Below, piece after piece: positions 8,658-16,940 of a DNA stretch of 64,000 nucleotides (position 1 is the first letter of the stretch; each line of letters opens with the position of its first letter). Where the stretch lies: assembly GCA_903871805.1 (NCBI GenBank), contig CAIQIE010000101.1:1-64000 (forward strand). The letters run 5' to 3'. Under the pieces are notes generated by a model, which searched no databases, had not been told where the DNA came from, and saw nothing but the letters and a program-made list of their open reading frames with translations. This stretch comes from an uncultured Planctomycetaceae bacterium. GTDB taxonomy: Bacteria; Planctomycetota; Planctomycetia; Planctomycetales; Planctomycetaceae. Made by a program: the position numbers and the translations under genes.

Positions 8658-9704
8658 ATGCGAATTCTGTTTTTATCGTCTGGACCGCAGGTGCCGTCGT
8701 CGCGGTTTCGTATCGCGCCGTACGCGCGACATTTTCGTGCCGAGGGGCATACTGTTGTCGTGGCCCACAGTTTTCCTCAGAAGTACGACTACTTCCCCTG
8801 GATGGGATTTCGTCCCAGTCAGCTGCTGAAGCGAACGGTGCGGTGGTGGCACTGGCTGCGCAGTCGCCTGCAGCGTTTTGACATGGTGTTCATTGATCGC
8901 GAGATCTTTGACAGCGAATCGATGGATATGGAGGTTCGGTTTCGCGAGTCCTGCGGGAAGCTGGTGCTGGACCTGGACGATGCCGTGTTTCTGAGATATC
9001 CGGAGAAGTTTCACGCGTTGCTGCCAATGGCGGATCTGGTGGTTTGCGGCAATCGTTTCCTGATGGAAAAGGTCAGACCGCTGAATCAATCGCTGTGCCA
9101 CATACCAACCTGTGTGGAAATGGCTCGATATACCTGTCGAGATTATAATCAGATTGCAGACAGTGATTCCCTTGTGATTGGCTGGATGGGGACTTCCGGG
9201 AATCTTCCGTATCTCTCCGTTGCAGCAGAGGCGCTTAGGGTGCTTGCCACCCGGAAAAAGTTCGAACTGCGGCTGGTGGTTCCTGACACGACAGCATTGG
9301 CGCGTATGGATCTGAGAGGTGTTCGAGTTGTCAGTGGGCCATGGACAGCGGAGCGGGAGATAGCAGATCTGAAACGCTTTGATATTGGACTGATGCCGTT
9401 GTTTCCGGATCAGGAGTGGGATCTGTATAAGTGTGGTTTGAAGATGATTCAGTACCTTGCCGTCGGTGTCCCTGCGATTGCATCGCCAGTGGGAGTCAAC
9501 GCCGAGATTCTGGAGAATAATCAGAACGGATTTTCCGCATCGACAGCGGAGGAGTGGCTGGATGCACTGGAAAAGCTTGCGGGATCAGCTTCGTTGAGAA
9601 AAACGATGGGGCTTCGCGGACGTCAGACTGTTTCGGAACGCTATTCCATCGAAGCCTGCTACCCGATCCTGCGAGACGCGTTGCGGTCGCTTGTTGAGCG
9701 CTGA
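8658..9704 (+). CDS. Glycosyltransferase, GT-B/GT4 type
   Basis: The 348-residue protein starts MRILFLSSGP, typical of GT-B glycosyltransferases. Its C-terminal domain has the donor-binding pattern FDIGLMPLF, then WDLYKCGLKMIQYLAVGVPAI and SPVGVNAEIL, where GT4 enzymes carry the E-x7-E region. Here the pattern is K-x2-QYLAVGVP, as in several planctomycete and cyanobacterial transferases. An in-frame GTG at 8631 would add nine residues but breaks the usual beta-strand start, and neither start has a strong Shine-Dalgarno. It lies about 240 bases after the methyltransferase gene. It probably adds a sugar to the glycan handled by the flippase and methyltransferase, but donor and acceptor cannot be read from sequence. 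Confidence 0.8.
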   Translation: MRILFLSSGPQVPSSRFRIAPYARHFRAEGHTVVVAHSFPQKYDYFPWMGFRPSQLLKRTVRWWHWLRSRLQRFDMVFIDREIFDSESMDMEVRFRESCGKLVLDLDDAVFLRYPEKFHALLPMADLVVCGNRFLMEKVRPLNQSLCHIPTCVEMARYTCRDYNQIADSDSLVIGWMGTSGNLPYLSVAAEALRVLATRKKFELRLVVPDTTALARMDLRGVRVVSGPWTAEREIADLKRFDIGLMPLFPDQEWDLYKCGLKMIQYLAVGVPAIASPVGVNAEILENNQNGFSASTAEEWLDALEKLAGSASLRKTMGLRGRQTVSERYSIEACYPILRDALRSLVER

Positions 9705-9940
9705 AATCCGGAGGAAAAGCGTTCCGGGGCAATGAGTTTTCCTTCGGAAAAATGTCTTCCCGTCGACGTCGATTGGTGGATTGCAGACACCCTCGTTATT
9801 CTTTCCTTCTGACGGTCTCTTCAGCTGTTGCTCGAGCTTTTCTGTCAAAGCTGTTGCAGAACAGGGAAGACGCACTGATTGGCTTTCAGCAGACAACCGA
9901 TGGCGTCAATGGGGTCCGCTGGCAGCTGGAGCAGAAGAAC

Positions 9941-9946
9941 AGGAGC
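9941..9946 (+). promoter_or_regulatory. Ribosome-binding site that fixes the priA start
   Basis: AGGAGC lies five bases before GTG at 9951. The longer frame from ATG 9879 has no comparable site and adds 24 residues with no priA similarity, so the GTG is the likely start. Confidence 0.75.
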
Positions 9947-9950
9947 AATT

Positions 9951-12227
9951 GTGTCGCAGGGAACGTTTGGATTTGCGAATACACCGGAATGGCAGCAGGC
10001 GGCTCTGGAAGATGTTCTGGTGGCTGAGGTTGTCTTCAATCTGCCGCTGGAGCGTCCCTACAGTTATGCGATTCCACAGACGCTGCGAGAGATGATTCGG
10101 CCGGGGCAGCGAGTCACAGCGCCGCTGGGACGTTCCAATCGCATGGTGGTCGGTTACTGCGTTGCTGTGAAGCCTGCGGAACCGGGGACACGGAATCTGA
10201 AGTCCATCGAAGAGTTGCTTGACAGTGAGCCGCTTTTGGATCAGCAGATGCTGCAGCTGACGCGGTGGATTGGCGAACGCTATCTGTGTGGCTGGGGGCA
10301 GGTGCTGGACAGTGTGATTCCGGCTGGTGTTCGTCGAAAAAGCGGTACGCGAGAGATTCAGTGTTTTTTGCTGGCGGAGAATGCGGACGAGCAAATCAAA
10401 ACATCGCGTCTGAGTTCCGGACAAAAGGCAGTGATTGACGCGATTCGAAGGTCGGCGGGACCGTTGTCAGCACCGGATTTGTGTGCAGCGGCGGGGTGTG
10501 GGCCGGGGCCGGTCAGTTCTCTGAGAAAACGGGGCCTGCTGGTTCCTGTTCGAATTCGGACTGAAGTGGAAGGGGATGACGGAGGTCCGGCGGCTCGGGA
10601 AGCCGACCTGCACATGAACCCTCAGCAGAAGGATGCCCTGGACATGATCCTTCGCCCGATTCGCAATGGCACCTATGAAACGCTGCTGTTACATGGGGTT
10701 ACGGGAAGCGGTAAGACTGAGGTTTATATTCAGGCAATTCGGGAAGTGGTCAGTTATGGTCGTCAGGCCATCGTGCTGGTGCCGGAGATCAGCCTGACGC
10801 CTCAGACGATTCGACGTTTTCGCAGTCGTTTTGGTTCCGTTGCAGTGCTTCACAGTCACATGTCCGATGCAGATCGCCACTGGCAATGGCAGCGAATTTC
10901 CAGTGGAGAAGTAGAGGTCATTGTCGGCGCTCGCAGTGCCGTTTTCGCTCCTGCGCCGCATCTGGGACTGATTGTAATTGACGAAGAGCATGAACCATCC
11001 TTCAAGCAGGACAGCACTCCGCGTTATCACGCCCGGGAAGTCGCACGACGGCGTTGCCAGGACGAGCGGGTACCTCTGATTCTGGGATCCGCCACACCGA
11101 CACTGGAATCCTGGCTGCGGGCACAGCGGCGGCTGGATACGCTGGTCTCGATGCCGCAGCGAGTTGCGGATCGTCCGCTTCCTCCCGTGGTTATTGTTGA
11201 CACCCGCAGCGACTCCAGAATGTCTCGCGGTTCTGCAATTGGCCGAGCCCTGTATCAGGGTATCAACAGAGCTCTGAGTGAGAAGGGGCAGGTCATTCTG
11301 TTCCTGAATCTGCGCGGTTATTCGCCGGTAGTCTGGTGTCGCAGTTGCGGCACTGGTGTCAAGTGCCCGAACTGCGACATTACGCTCACGTGGCATCGGG
11401 ATCGCAAGGTGGTGGTCTGTCACAGTTGTGACTATGAAACGCCACCTCCTGCAGCCTGCCCGGGTTGTCAGAGTCCCGCGGTACGTTTTCTGGGTACGGG
11501 GACGCAGAAACTTGATGAAGAGGTGTGTGGACTGTTTCCGCAGGCCCGCGTGCTTCGTATGGACAGTGACTCAATGAAGAAACCCGGCAGTCATGACGAA
11601 GCGCTGGATCGGTTTCGCCGGGGGGAAGTGGACATCCTTCTTGGTACCCAGATGATCGCCAAGGGACTGGACTTTCCAAACGTGACCCTGGTGGGCGTAG
11701 TGGATGCAGATACGATGCTGCGTCAACCGGACATGCGGGCCGCGGAACGTACGTTTCAGCTGATTGCCCAGGTGGCAGGAAGAACGGGACGGGGCCAGCG
11801 CAGTGGACGCGTGCTGGTGCAGACAACAAACCCGAACGATCCGGCGATTCGGTTTGCCGCAAAGCATGACTACCTTGGATTTGCTCAACATGAACTGGCG
11901 GAGCGTCATGACGCGATGGCCCCCCCTTTTTCCTGCGTGGCACGAGTGATCTTTCGCGGGCCCAGTGAAAGCAGAACCCGAGAAACAGCAATTGCTGTGG
12001 CAGACCGTCTGCGTGCCGCGCGACAGGGGGAGACAGCTGCTGTGAGGGTACTTGGTGCTGCACCGGCACCGGTTGTTCGTCTGCGCAATCTCTGGCGATT
12101 TCATCTGCAGATTTGTGGAAAGACGACAGAGCTTGTTCGCGACCTGTGGCAGTCCGTTGAAAAAACACTGTCGCTTCCCGAGGAAGTGGAATTCGCAATC
12201 GATGTGGATCCAATGAACGCCCGATAG
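9951..12227 (+). CDS. priA: Primosomal protein N' (replication restart helicase)
   Basis: PriA binds stalled or collapsed forks, unwinds the lagging arm and loads the replisome helicase. The 758-residue protein has an N-terminal DNA-binding region (VVFNLPLERPYSYAIP), Walker A GVTGSGKT at residues 249-256 followed by EVYIQ, the DEEH box at 344-347 and GSATPTLESW. It then carries the zinc-binding insert with paired cysteines (CRSCG, CPNC, CHSC, CPGC) and the helicase C-terminal motif QVAGRTGRG. All functional motifs are intact. It is transcribed alone, about 250 bases after the glycosyltransferase gene. Confidence 0.95.
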   Translation: MSQGTFGFANTPEWQQAALEDVLVAEVVFNLPLERPYSYAIPQTLREMIRPGQRVTAPLGRSNRMVVGYCVAVKPAEPGTRNLKSIEELLDSEPLLDQQMLQLTRWIGERYLCGWGQVLDSVIPAGVRRKSGTREIQCFLLAENADEQIKTSRLSSGQKAVIDAIRRSAGPLSAPDLCAAAGCGPGPVSSLRKRGLLVPVRIRTEVEGDDGGPAAREADLHMNPQQKDALDMILRPIRNGTYETLLLHGVTGSGKTEVYIQAIREVVSYGRQAIVLVPEISLTPQTIRRFRSRFGSVAVLHSHMSDADRHWQWQRISSGEVEVIVGARSAVFAPAPHLGLIVIDEEHEPSFKQDSTPRYHAREVARRRCQDERVPLILGSATPTLESWLRAQRRLDTLVSMPQRVADRPLPPVVIVDTRSDSRMSRGSAIGRALYQGINRALSEKGQVILFLNLRGYSPVVWCRSCGTGVKCPNCDITLTWHRDRKVVVCHSCDYETPPPAACPGCQSPAVRFLGTGTQKLDEEVCGLFPQARVLRMDSDSMKKPGSHDEALDRFRRGEVDILLGTQMIAKGLDFPNVTLVGVVDADTMLRQPDMRAAERTFQLIAQVAGRTGRGQRSGRVLVQTTNPNDPAIRFAAKHDYLGFAQHELAERHDAMAPPFSCVARVIFRGPSESRTRETAIAVADRLRAARQGETAAVRVLGAAPAPVVRLRNLWRFHLQICGKTTELVRDLWQSVEKTLSLPEEVEFAIDVDPMNAR

Positions 12228-12770
12228 TGCCGGGAAACGCTGAATGCAGCGAGCGAGGGATCAACGGACAGAACGCATTGTTGTGAAAACTCATCAGTCT
12301 GATCAGAGCTTTGCGGAATGTCAGAAGCATTTGCTTGTGATCCTTAACAGGACCTCGAGGTTAATGCTGCGAAATGGCAACAGCCCTGTGGAAGGCCGCA
12401 GTTGGGTGGCAATTGAAAAAACTATGGGGCAATTTGTGAAAACCGATGGATCCCACGAAGACATTTGGATGTGTGAGTGAGCAGCGGCATCATCTGCGGA
12501 TTTCGTTCATCATCTGATGCGATGGTTCAACCCGATCGTGAATGCCTGGGATTCAGAAAAACAACGCGTGCGATAGCGTACCCTGATATCTGAAACCGTT
12601 GCATAAAAACCCCCTGTCGGCAGCAAACAATTCCGGCACATCCATTGCCTTGTGATTTCCGCAGTTGGTGGCTGCGGATGCCATTCAGAGAGCACATGCC
12701 GAGATGTTCTCTGAGTCGCGACGAGGCACCTTTTCTATGCGAAATTGACAGCTTGAATGGGATGTGTTTC
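12228..12770. other. Region without a supported gene
   Basis: A 78-codon frame at 12244-12480 has no domain or good start site, and the frame upstream of 12771 belongs to the 5' extension of the next gene. Nothing else was recognised. The promoter of the secreted protein gene should lie in its 3' part. Confidence 0.5.
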
Positions 12771-13712
12771 ATGAAGACTTTGTTATGTGTTTCAGTACGC
12801 GTTTTGTGTGTTCTGCAGTGTCTGGTTTCCGCTGGTGAAACCTTTGCTCAGACGACAACACCGACGAATGTGGTCGCCGTCGAAGGCCCGATCACAGCCA
12901 TCAATCCGACAGCCAGAACGATTACCGTTTCCGGAATGGTTTGTACGGTACCACCGGATTTGATTCTGGAAGGCACCAGAGGTATTACGGGCGCGACGAT
13001 GTCGAGGCTGCTTGATGCACAGGCCCCGGGCAGGGTACGTTCAATTTTGCAGTCCGGCGCACTGGAAATTTCATCACCTTATGCAGGTGCGACCCTGAAG
13101 GCGGAAGGGGTGGCAGTGCTGACAGGAACGGTGCAGTCTTACGTGCTGACAGCAGCGATCGTGGAACTGGCAGAAAATGTGGTCATTGGAACGATGCAAA
13201 ACTTTAATGCGACTGCTCGGACATTTACTGTGAACGGAATGACCTGCCGCATGAATACCGACGAACGATTTTCTGCTGATATTGTCAGCCTGCTCTTAAC
13301 TCCGCTGACCTTCGGTGATCTTGCACGGGGTAACGGCACTGCTGTATCCGTGCTGGGTTATATTCACCAGGGTGTGCTCAACGTGTGCACGATCGAAACG
13401 GAGCTGCTGCCAACAACTCCGGGAGCGGACACTGTGGTGATTACTCGGGCAGATGGTCGGGCACGAGGTGCAGTTCTGGGCGAACTGCGAGTGGAGGGAG
13501 TCGTCGAGCCGTTGGCCGCAGACACGCTTCTGACACTGAAGGACACGACGACGGGCACGATTCTTGGAACTGTGGCTCCAACAGTCGTTCCAACGGCACC
13601 TGGGCAGGGAACCTTTACATTTCGCTTTCGTAATCTGACAACGCGGATCACGTCAGTCACTGTGACCAGTTCGAAGAAGGGAGTGGCGACGCTGCCTGTA
13701 ACGATCCGTTGA
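12771..13712 (+). CDS. Secreted protein with two tandem beta-domain repeats
   Basis: The ATG at 12771 begins a good signal peptide (MKTLLCVSVRVLCVLQCLVS, cleavage near AGETFAQ); the longer frame from 12645 would bury it. The 313-residue product has two similar units. One begins VAVEGPITAINPTARTITVS with GMVCTVPPDL; the other begins NVVIGTMQNFNATARTFTVN with GMTCRMNTDE. Both have the 'G-I-x-N-xxARTxTVxGMxC' form of DUF5666-like OB/beta domains. A third beta unit with threonine-rich strands follows at the C-terminus. A single Cys recurs in each unit. Its function is unknown; an envelope or extracellular binding role is inference. A strong terminator follows at 13873. Confidence 0.75.
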   Translation: MKTLLCVSVRVLCVLQCLVSAGETFAQTTTPTNVVAVEGPITAINPTARTITVSGMVCTVPPDLILEGTRGITGATMSRLLDAQAPGRVRSILQSGALEISSPYAGATLKAEGVAVLTGTVQSYVLTAAIVELAENVVIGTMQNFNATARTFTVNGMTCRMNTDERFSADIVSLLLTPLTFGDLARGNGTAVSVLGYIHQGVLNVCTIETELLPTTPGADTVVITRADGRARGAVLGELRVEGVVEPLAADTLLTLKDTTTGTILGTVAPTVVPTAPGQGTFTFRFRNLTTRITSVTVTSSKKGVATLPVTIR

Positions 13713-13872
13713 GTGAGTAGAGAGACGATATCCTGACCCTGTACCACAGCAGTTTTTTCTGCTGGAGAACAGGATCGCCCCTCGGCAAGCCGGGCGTACT
13801 ACTTTTCAATGTCCGGGCATCACTTTATCCCCTGAAGTGAGCAGGACTGTGCGAAGAGGTTCAGGATTCCTG

Positions 13873-13914
13873 AAACGCCCGTTTTGCCGGATGCAAAACG
13901 GGCGTTTTTTTTTT
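13873..13914 (+). terminator. Strong intrinsic terminator
   Basis: A perfect 15-bp stem (13873-13887 with 13893-13907) with a five-base loop is followed by a T-run to 13914. It lies about 160 bases after the secreted protein gene and is probably its terminator. Confidence 0.88.
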
Positions 13915-14182
13915 GCGGGGTGAGGTCCGCGGCACATTGGAGCATTCTCACGATTTCAACTCCCGCTTGACGGAACGTCAGGGCCCGGTCAAAACATGGA
14001 TTCTGCTGTGTAGTTCAACATTAAGACGGCGAATGCCTGATCTTTTGCACTCTGTTCTGCGGGCAGACCGGACTCTATCGCGTTTTCTCCGATTGCCGGA
14101 ATTTCCGAATGACCAGATCCGAGACGCATACCGGCAAAGATTGCCTGATCGATCGTAAAACTCAGGGAGGATACTGACCCGC
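13915..14182. other. Upstream region of the DUF2293 gene
   Basis: No convincing gene was seen. The region ends in a GGGAGG ribosome site at 14165-14170, 12 bases before the next start. Confidence 0.4.
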
Positions 14183-14887
14183 ATGACTGATCACGTGTAC
14201 TCACCGGGACCAACTGACCGAACTGTCAGGTCATCGGCTGGTGTGATTCTGACGGTTCCCGACGATTGGCAGCTTGTTAGTCCCGGTGATGCCGCTCTGA
14301 CACGGCGTATCAAAGCTGCCGGGGATCACTGGATTGTGCAGGAACGCCGGGGACGCAGGACGTTCACGAAGGGCATCTGGACATCAGCTGCAACGGTTCA
14401 GCAGATTCAGAAGGAACTGATCGCGGAGCGTTCCACCGAAAGTTTTGCGAAGCGAAAGGTGGCTGACGCAAAACGCCGTGAAAAGGTTCAGACCGAATAT
14501 GTGGAAGATTTCACCGGAGCGGTGACGGAGTATCTGGCGTTTCATCCGAAATACGCCGAACTTGCTCGTCGGCTGGCTCGAGCCATTTCTGACCATGCAA
14601 CTCCTGTTGGCAGTGGCACAGTCGCCAGAACAAAGCGAATTCCGGTGGAGCGGCGAGCCGAGGCTGCGGTGATTGCCTGGATGCGGCACCAGACGACCGC
14701 CTATGATTCCATGCGTATTCCTCGAATCAAGGGAGAACGACGGGAAGTTCGCCGCATGCTGGCTGCTGTTTCCCGGGACTTACTATCCTGCTATCGCCGT
14801 GGCGAAGAACGTCCGAAATCCTGTCCACTGATCGCAGCCCTCGCCCAGACGTCGGCTTCAGACGACAGTCTCAGGCGATCTGAATGA
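14183..14887 (+). CDS. DUF2293 domain protein
   Basis: The 234-residue protein begins with a variable basic region. From about residue 108 to 205 it has a DUF2293-like domain (FTGAVTEYLAFHPKYAELA, then VPVERRAEAAVIAWMRHQTTAYDSM and REVRRMLAAVSRDLLSCYRRG), matching the family pattern of an AEAAV-x-AxIRHxxTxYD core followed by a final helix. No biochemical role is known for the family. The protein is strongly basic with many Arg/Lys, which is compatible with nucleic-acid binding, but that is inference. It is followed by a 198-base gap and a PLP decarboxylase gene on the same strand. Confidence 0.7.
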   Translation: MTDHVYSPGPTDRTVRSSAGVILTVPDDWQLVSPGDAALTRRIKAAGDHWIVQERRGRRTFTKGIWTSAATVQQIQKELIAERSTESFAKRKVADAKRREKVQTEYVEDFTGAVTEYLAFHPKYAELARRLARAISDHATPVGSGTVARTKRIPVERRAEAAVIAWMRHQTTAYDSMRIPRIKGERREVRRMLAAVSRDLLSCYRRGEERPKSCPLIAALAQTSASDDSLRRSE

Positions 14888-15085
14888 ATAGAACGCTGCA
14901 GCTGCGTTCCGGAATCAACTCGGGGGCGCGGCTCGCGGCGGCACGGAACGGCAGAAATCTTCCGTTTCAGAATGGCGAAAATCCGTCATGTCCGCGAGTA
15001 CGGAGTTTGTGTAGTACCACACAAAAGCTGATAGACTCACGACTGACACGGAAACCATGGTTTCTTTCCAGGACTTGTGTGTGTT

Positions 15086-16570
15086 ATGTCGGATAGTGAA
15101 ACCTGCCTGATCAGCCAGGCGTACTCCTCGGATCTGTTTTCCGCTGCGGCGGGTCACTGGAAAAGTCTGCTTACGGAGCATCTTCAGAGATTGCAGGCAG
15201 GGAATTCAAAGGTTCTGAACTGGGTACCTCCTGACGAATCGATTGCCTCGGCAGCGCAGTGGATGAACGCTGCACTGGCAAAGCAGTCGGATGGCCCTGC
15301 GGAAGGCGTTCGAAAGCTGATCGCACAAATGCTGGCGTCCGGTCAGAATCTTCACCACCCGCATTACATTGGACACCAGGTACCGGCTGCGGTGCCACTG
15401 GCGGGCTTGTTCGACGCTGTCAGCAGTGTGACTAATCAGGTGATGGCGATTTATGAGATGGGGCCGTGGGCCACAGCCGTTGAGTATGCCTTGCTTGGCG
15501 GGCTGTGCCGAAAAGTGGGCTGGAATGATCAGCATAGTTCTGGTTTGCTGACCCATGGTGGATCACTGGCCAACCTGACTGCGTTGCTGACCGCCAGAAA
15601 TGTTTCGATTGCCGATTCATGGAAGACGGGAATACCCCCGGGAACGACGCTGGTAACCAACGCGGACGTGCATTATTGCGTCACTCGGACCGCGGGAATT
15701 CTCGGGCTGGGGGCACAGAACGTAGCACGAGTTCCGGTGGATAGCCGGCGGCGCATGGATGTTGCTGCCCTGGAGCGAACACTGACAGAATTGAGAAACA
15801 GCGGCAGAGCCGTCATGGCCGTTTCAGCCTGTGCAGGTTCGACACCCACAGGCGCGTTCGACGATCTGAAAGGGATTTCAGAGGTGTGCCGTCGGCATGG
15901 AGTCTGGTTGCACGTGGACGCCGCCCACGGAGGGGCTCTGCTGTTCAGCCGGAAGCACCGTCACAGACTGGAAGGCATTGCGGAGGCGGACAGCATTGTC
16001 TGGGATGCCCACAAGATGCTCTTCGTCCCCGCGCTTTGTACCGCAGTTCTTTACCGAAACAGAGCGCATCGATTTGAAACCTTTCAGCAGGATGCACCGT
16101 ACCTTTTTGATCCCTCCGCACCGGGCATGGCAGATATTGACAGCGGAATGAGAACTGTGGAATGCACCAAGAGGGCTACAGGATTCGGTTTGTGGGGACT
16201 GTGGTGTCTGTTTGGTGAGGAACTTTTTGAACAACTGGTGGATCACACGCTGGGGATGACCCGGCACTTCTATCAGTTACTGCTGACGGAAAGTGACTTT
16301 CAGACACTCCATGAACCGGAGTGCAATATTCTGGCATTTCGATATCTGCCCTCCGAACTTCGTACAGCGTCGCTGGAGCGGCAAAATGCATTTCAACGAG
16401 AAGTCCGAACGCGTCTGATACGATCGGGAGAGTTTTATATTGTTCAGACAACGCTGGATGGCATGGCTGCACTGCGGGTCACAGTGATGAATCCGCTGAC
16501 AACAACGCAGGATCTGCAGGAGTTGCTGGATTCATTAAAACGCGCGGGGCAGCAGGTTCTGGGCCATTAA
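15086..16570 (+). CDS. PLP-dependent group II amino acid decarboxylase
   Basis: The 494-residue protein belongs to the group II (aromatic-L-amino-acid/glutamate/2,4-diaminobutyrate) decarboxylases. It shows LTHGGSLANLTALLTAR in the cofactor phosphate region, VHYCVTRTAGILG, the Asp of WLHVDAAHGG that pairs with the pyridine nitrogen, and the Schiff-base lysine in WDAHKML (Lys310). Substrate cannot be read safely; homologs act on DOPA/Tyr/Trp, Glu or diaminobutyrate. The ATG at 15086 is 12 bases after AGGA; a GTG at 15077 is only three bases after it. No siderophore or polyamine genes flank it, so the pathway is unknown. Confidence 0.85.
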   Translation: MSDSETCLISQAYSSDLFSAAAGHWKSLLTEHLQRLQAGNSKVLNWVPPDESIASAAQWMNAALAKQSDGPAEGVRKLIAQMLASGQNLHHPHYIGHQVPAAVPLAGLFDAVSSVTNQVMAIYEMGPWATAVEYALLGGLCRKVGWNDQHSSGLLTHGGSLANLTALLTARNVSIADSWKTGIPPGTTLVTNADVHYCVTRTAGILGLGAQNVARVPVDSRRRMDVAALERTLTELRNSGRAVMAVSACAGSTPTGAFDDLKGISEVCRRHGVWLHVDAAHGGALLFSRKHRHRLEGIAEADSIVWDAHKMLFVPALCTAVLYRNRAHRFETFQQDAPYLFDPSAPGMADIDSGMRTVECTKRATGFGLWGLWCLFGEELFEQLVDHTLGMTRHFYQLLLTESDFQTLHEPECNILAFRYLPSELRTASLERQNAFQREVRTRLIRSGEFYIVQTTLDGMAALRVTVMNPLTTTQDLQELLDSLKRAGQQVLGH

Positions 16571-16940
16571 GTCGCTGGGCGACTTTTCGGAATCCCGGTT
16601 CGCGCTGTCAGCAAGTTAAATTCTTCGGCGAAAAGGGATAGTGCTGGCACGTTTTTGAGGGTCGGTTCAGTCCCTGTGGAACAGCATAAATGCCAGCCAG
16701 AGTATCAGGAGACCGTTTTTCGCAGTAAAATCTGCCAAAAACAGTGGTTTTTGTAGTCGTTGAAAATGGTAGAGAAACAGCCGCGAAGCAGCAAAAGCCT
16801 GGGATTCCCAAATCCAGTGGAAACCCACGATCAGTCTCGTTCGTTGGAAACGTTCTTGCCATTCTCAGCTTCCCCAGGCAGAATTCACCACTGTCTGTAT
16901 CTCAATGAAAATCCGGCGATGCGTTGAGAAACGGTGATTC
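16571..16940. other. Region without a supported gene
   Basis: No gene-like frame, strong hairpin or repeat was recognised in these 370 bases. The promoter of the PAS-GAF-REC gene should lie here. Confidence 0.5.

Noticed and set aside
9737-9751. TTTTCC-TTC-GGAAAA hairpin after the glycosyltransferase gene
   Set aside because: The six-base AT-rich stem is too weak to call a terminator.
13748-13764. CAGCAG-TTTTTT-CTGCTG inverted repeat
   Set aside because: The T-run lies in the loop, not after the stem, and a much stronger terminator follows at 13873.
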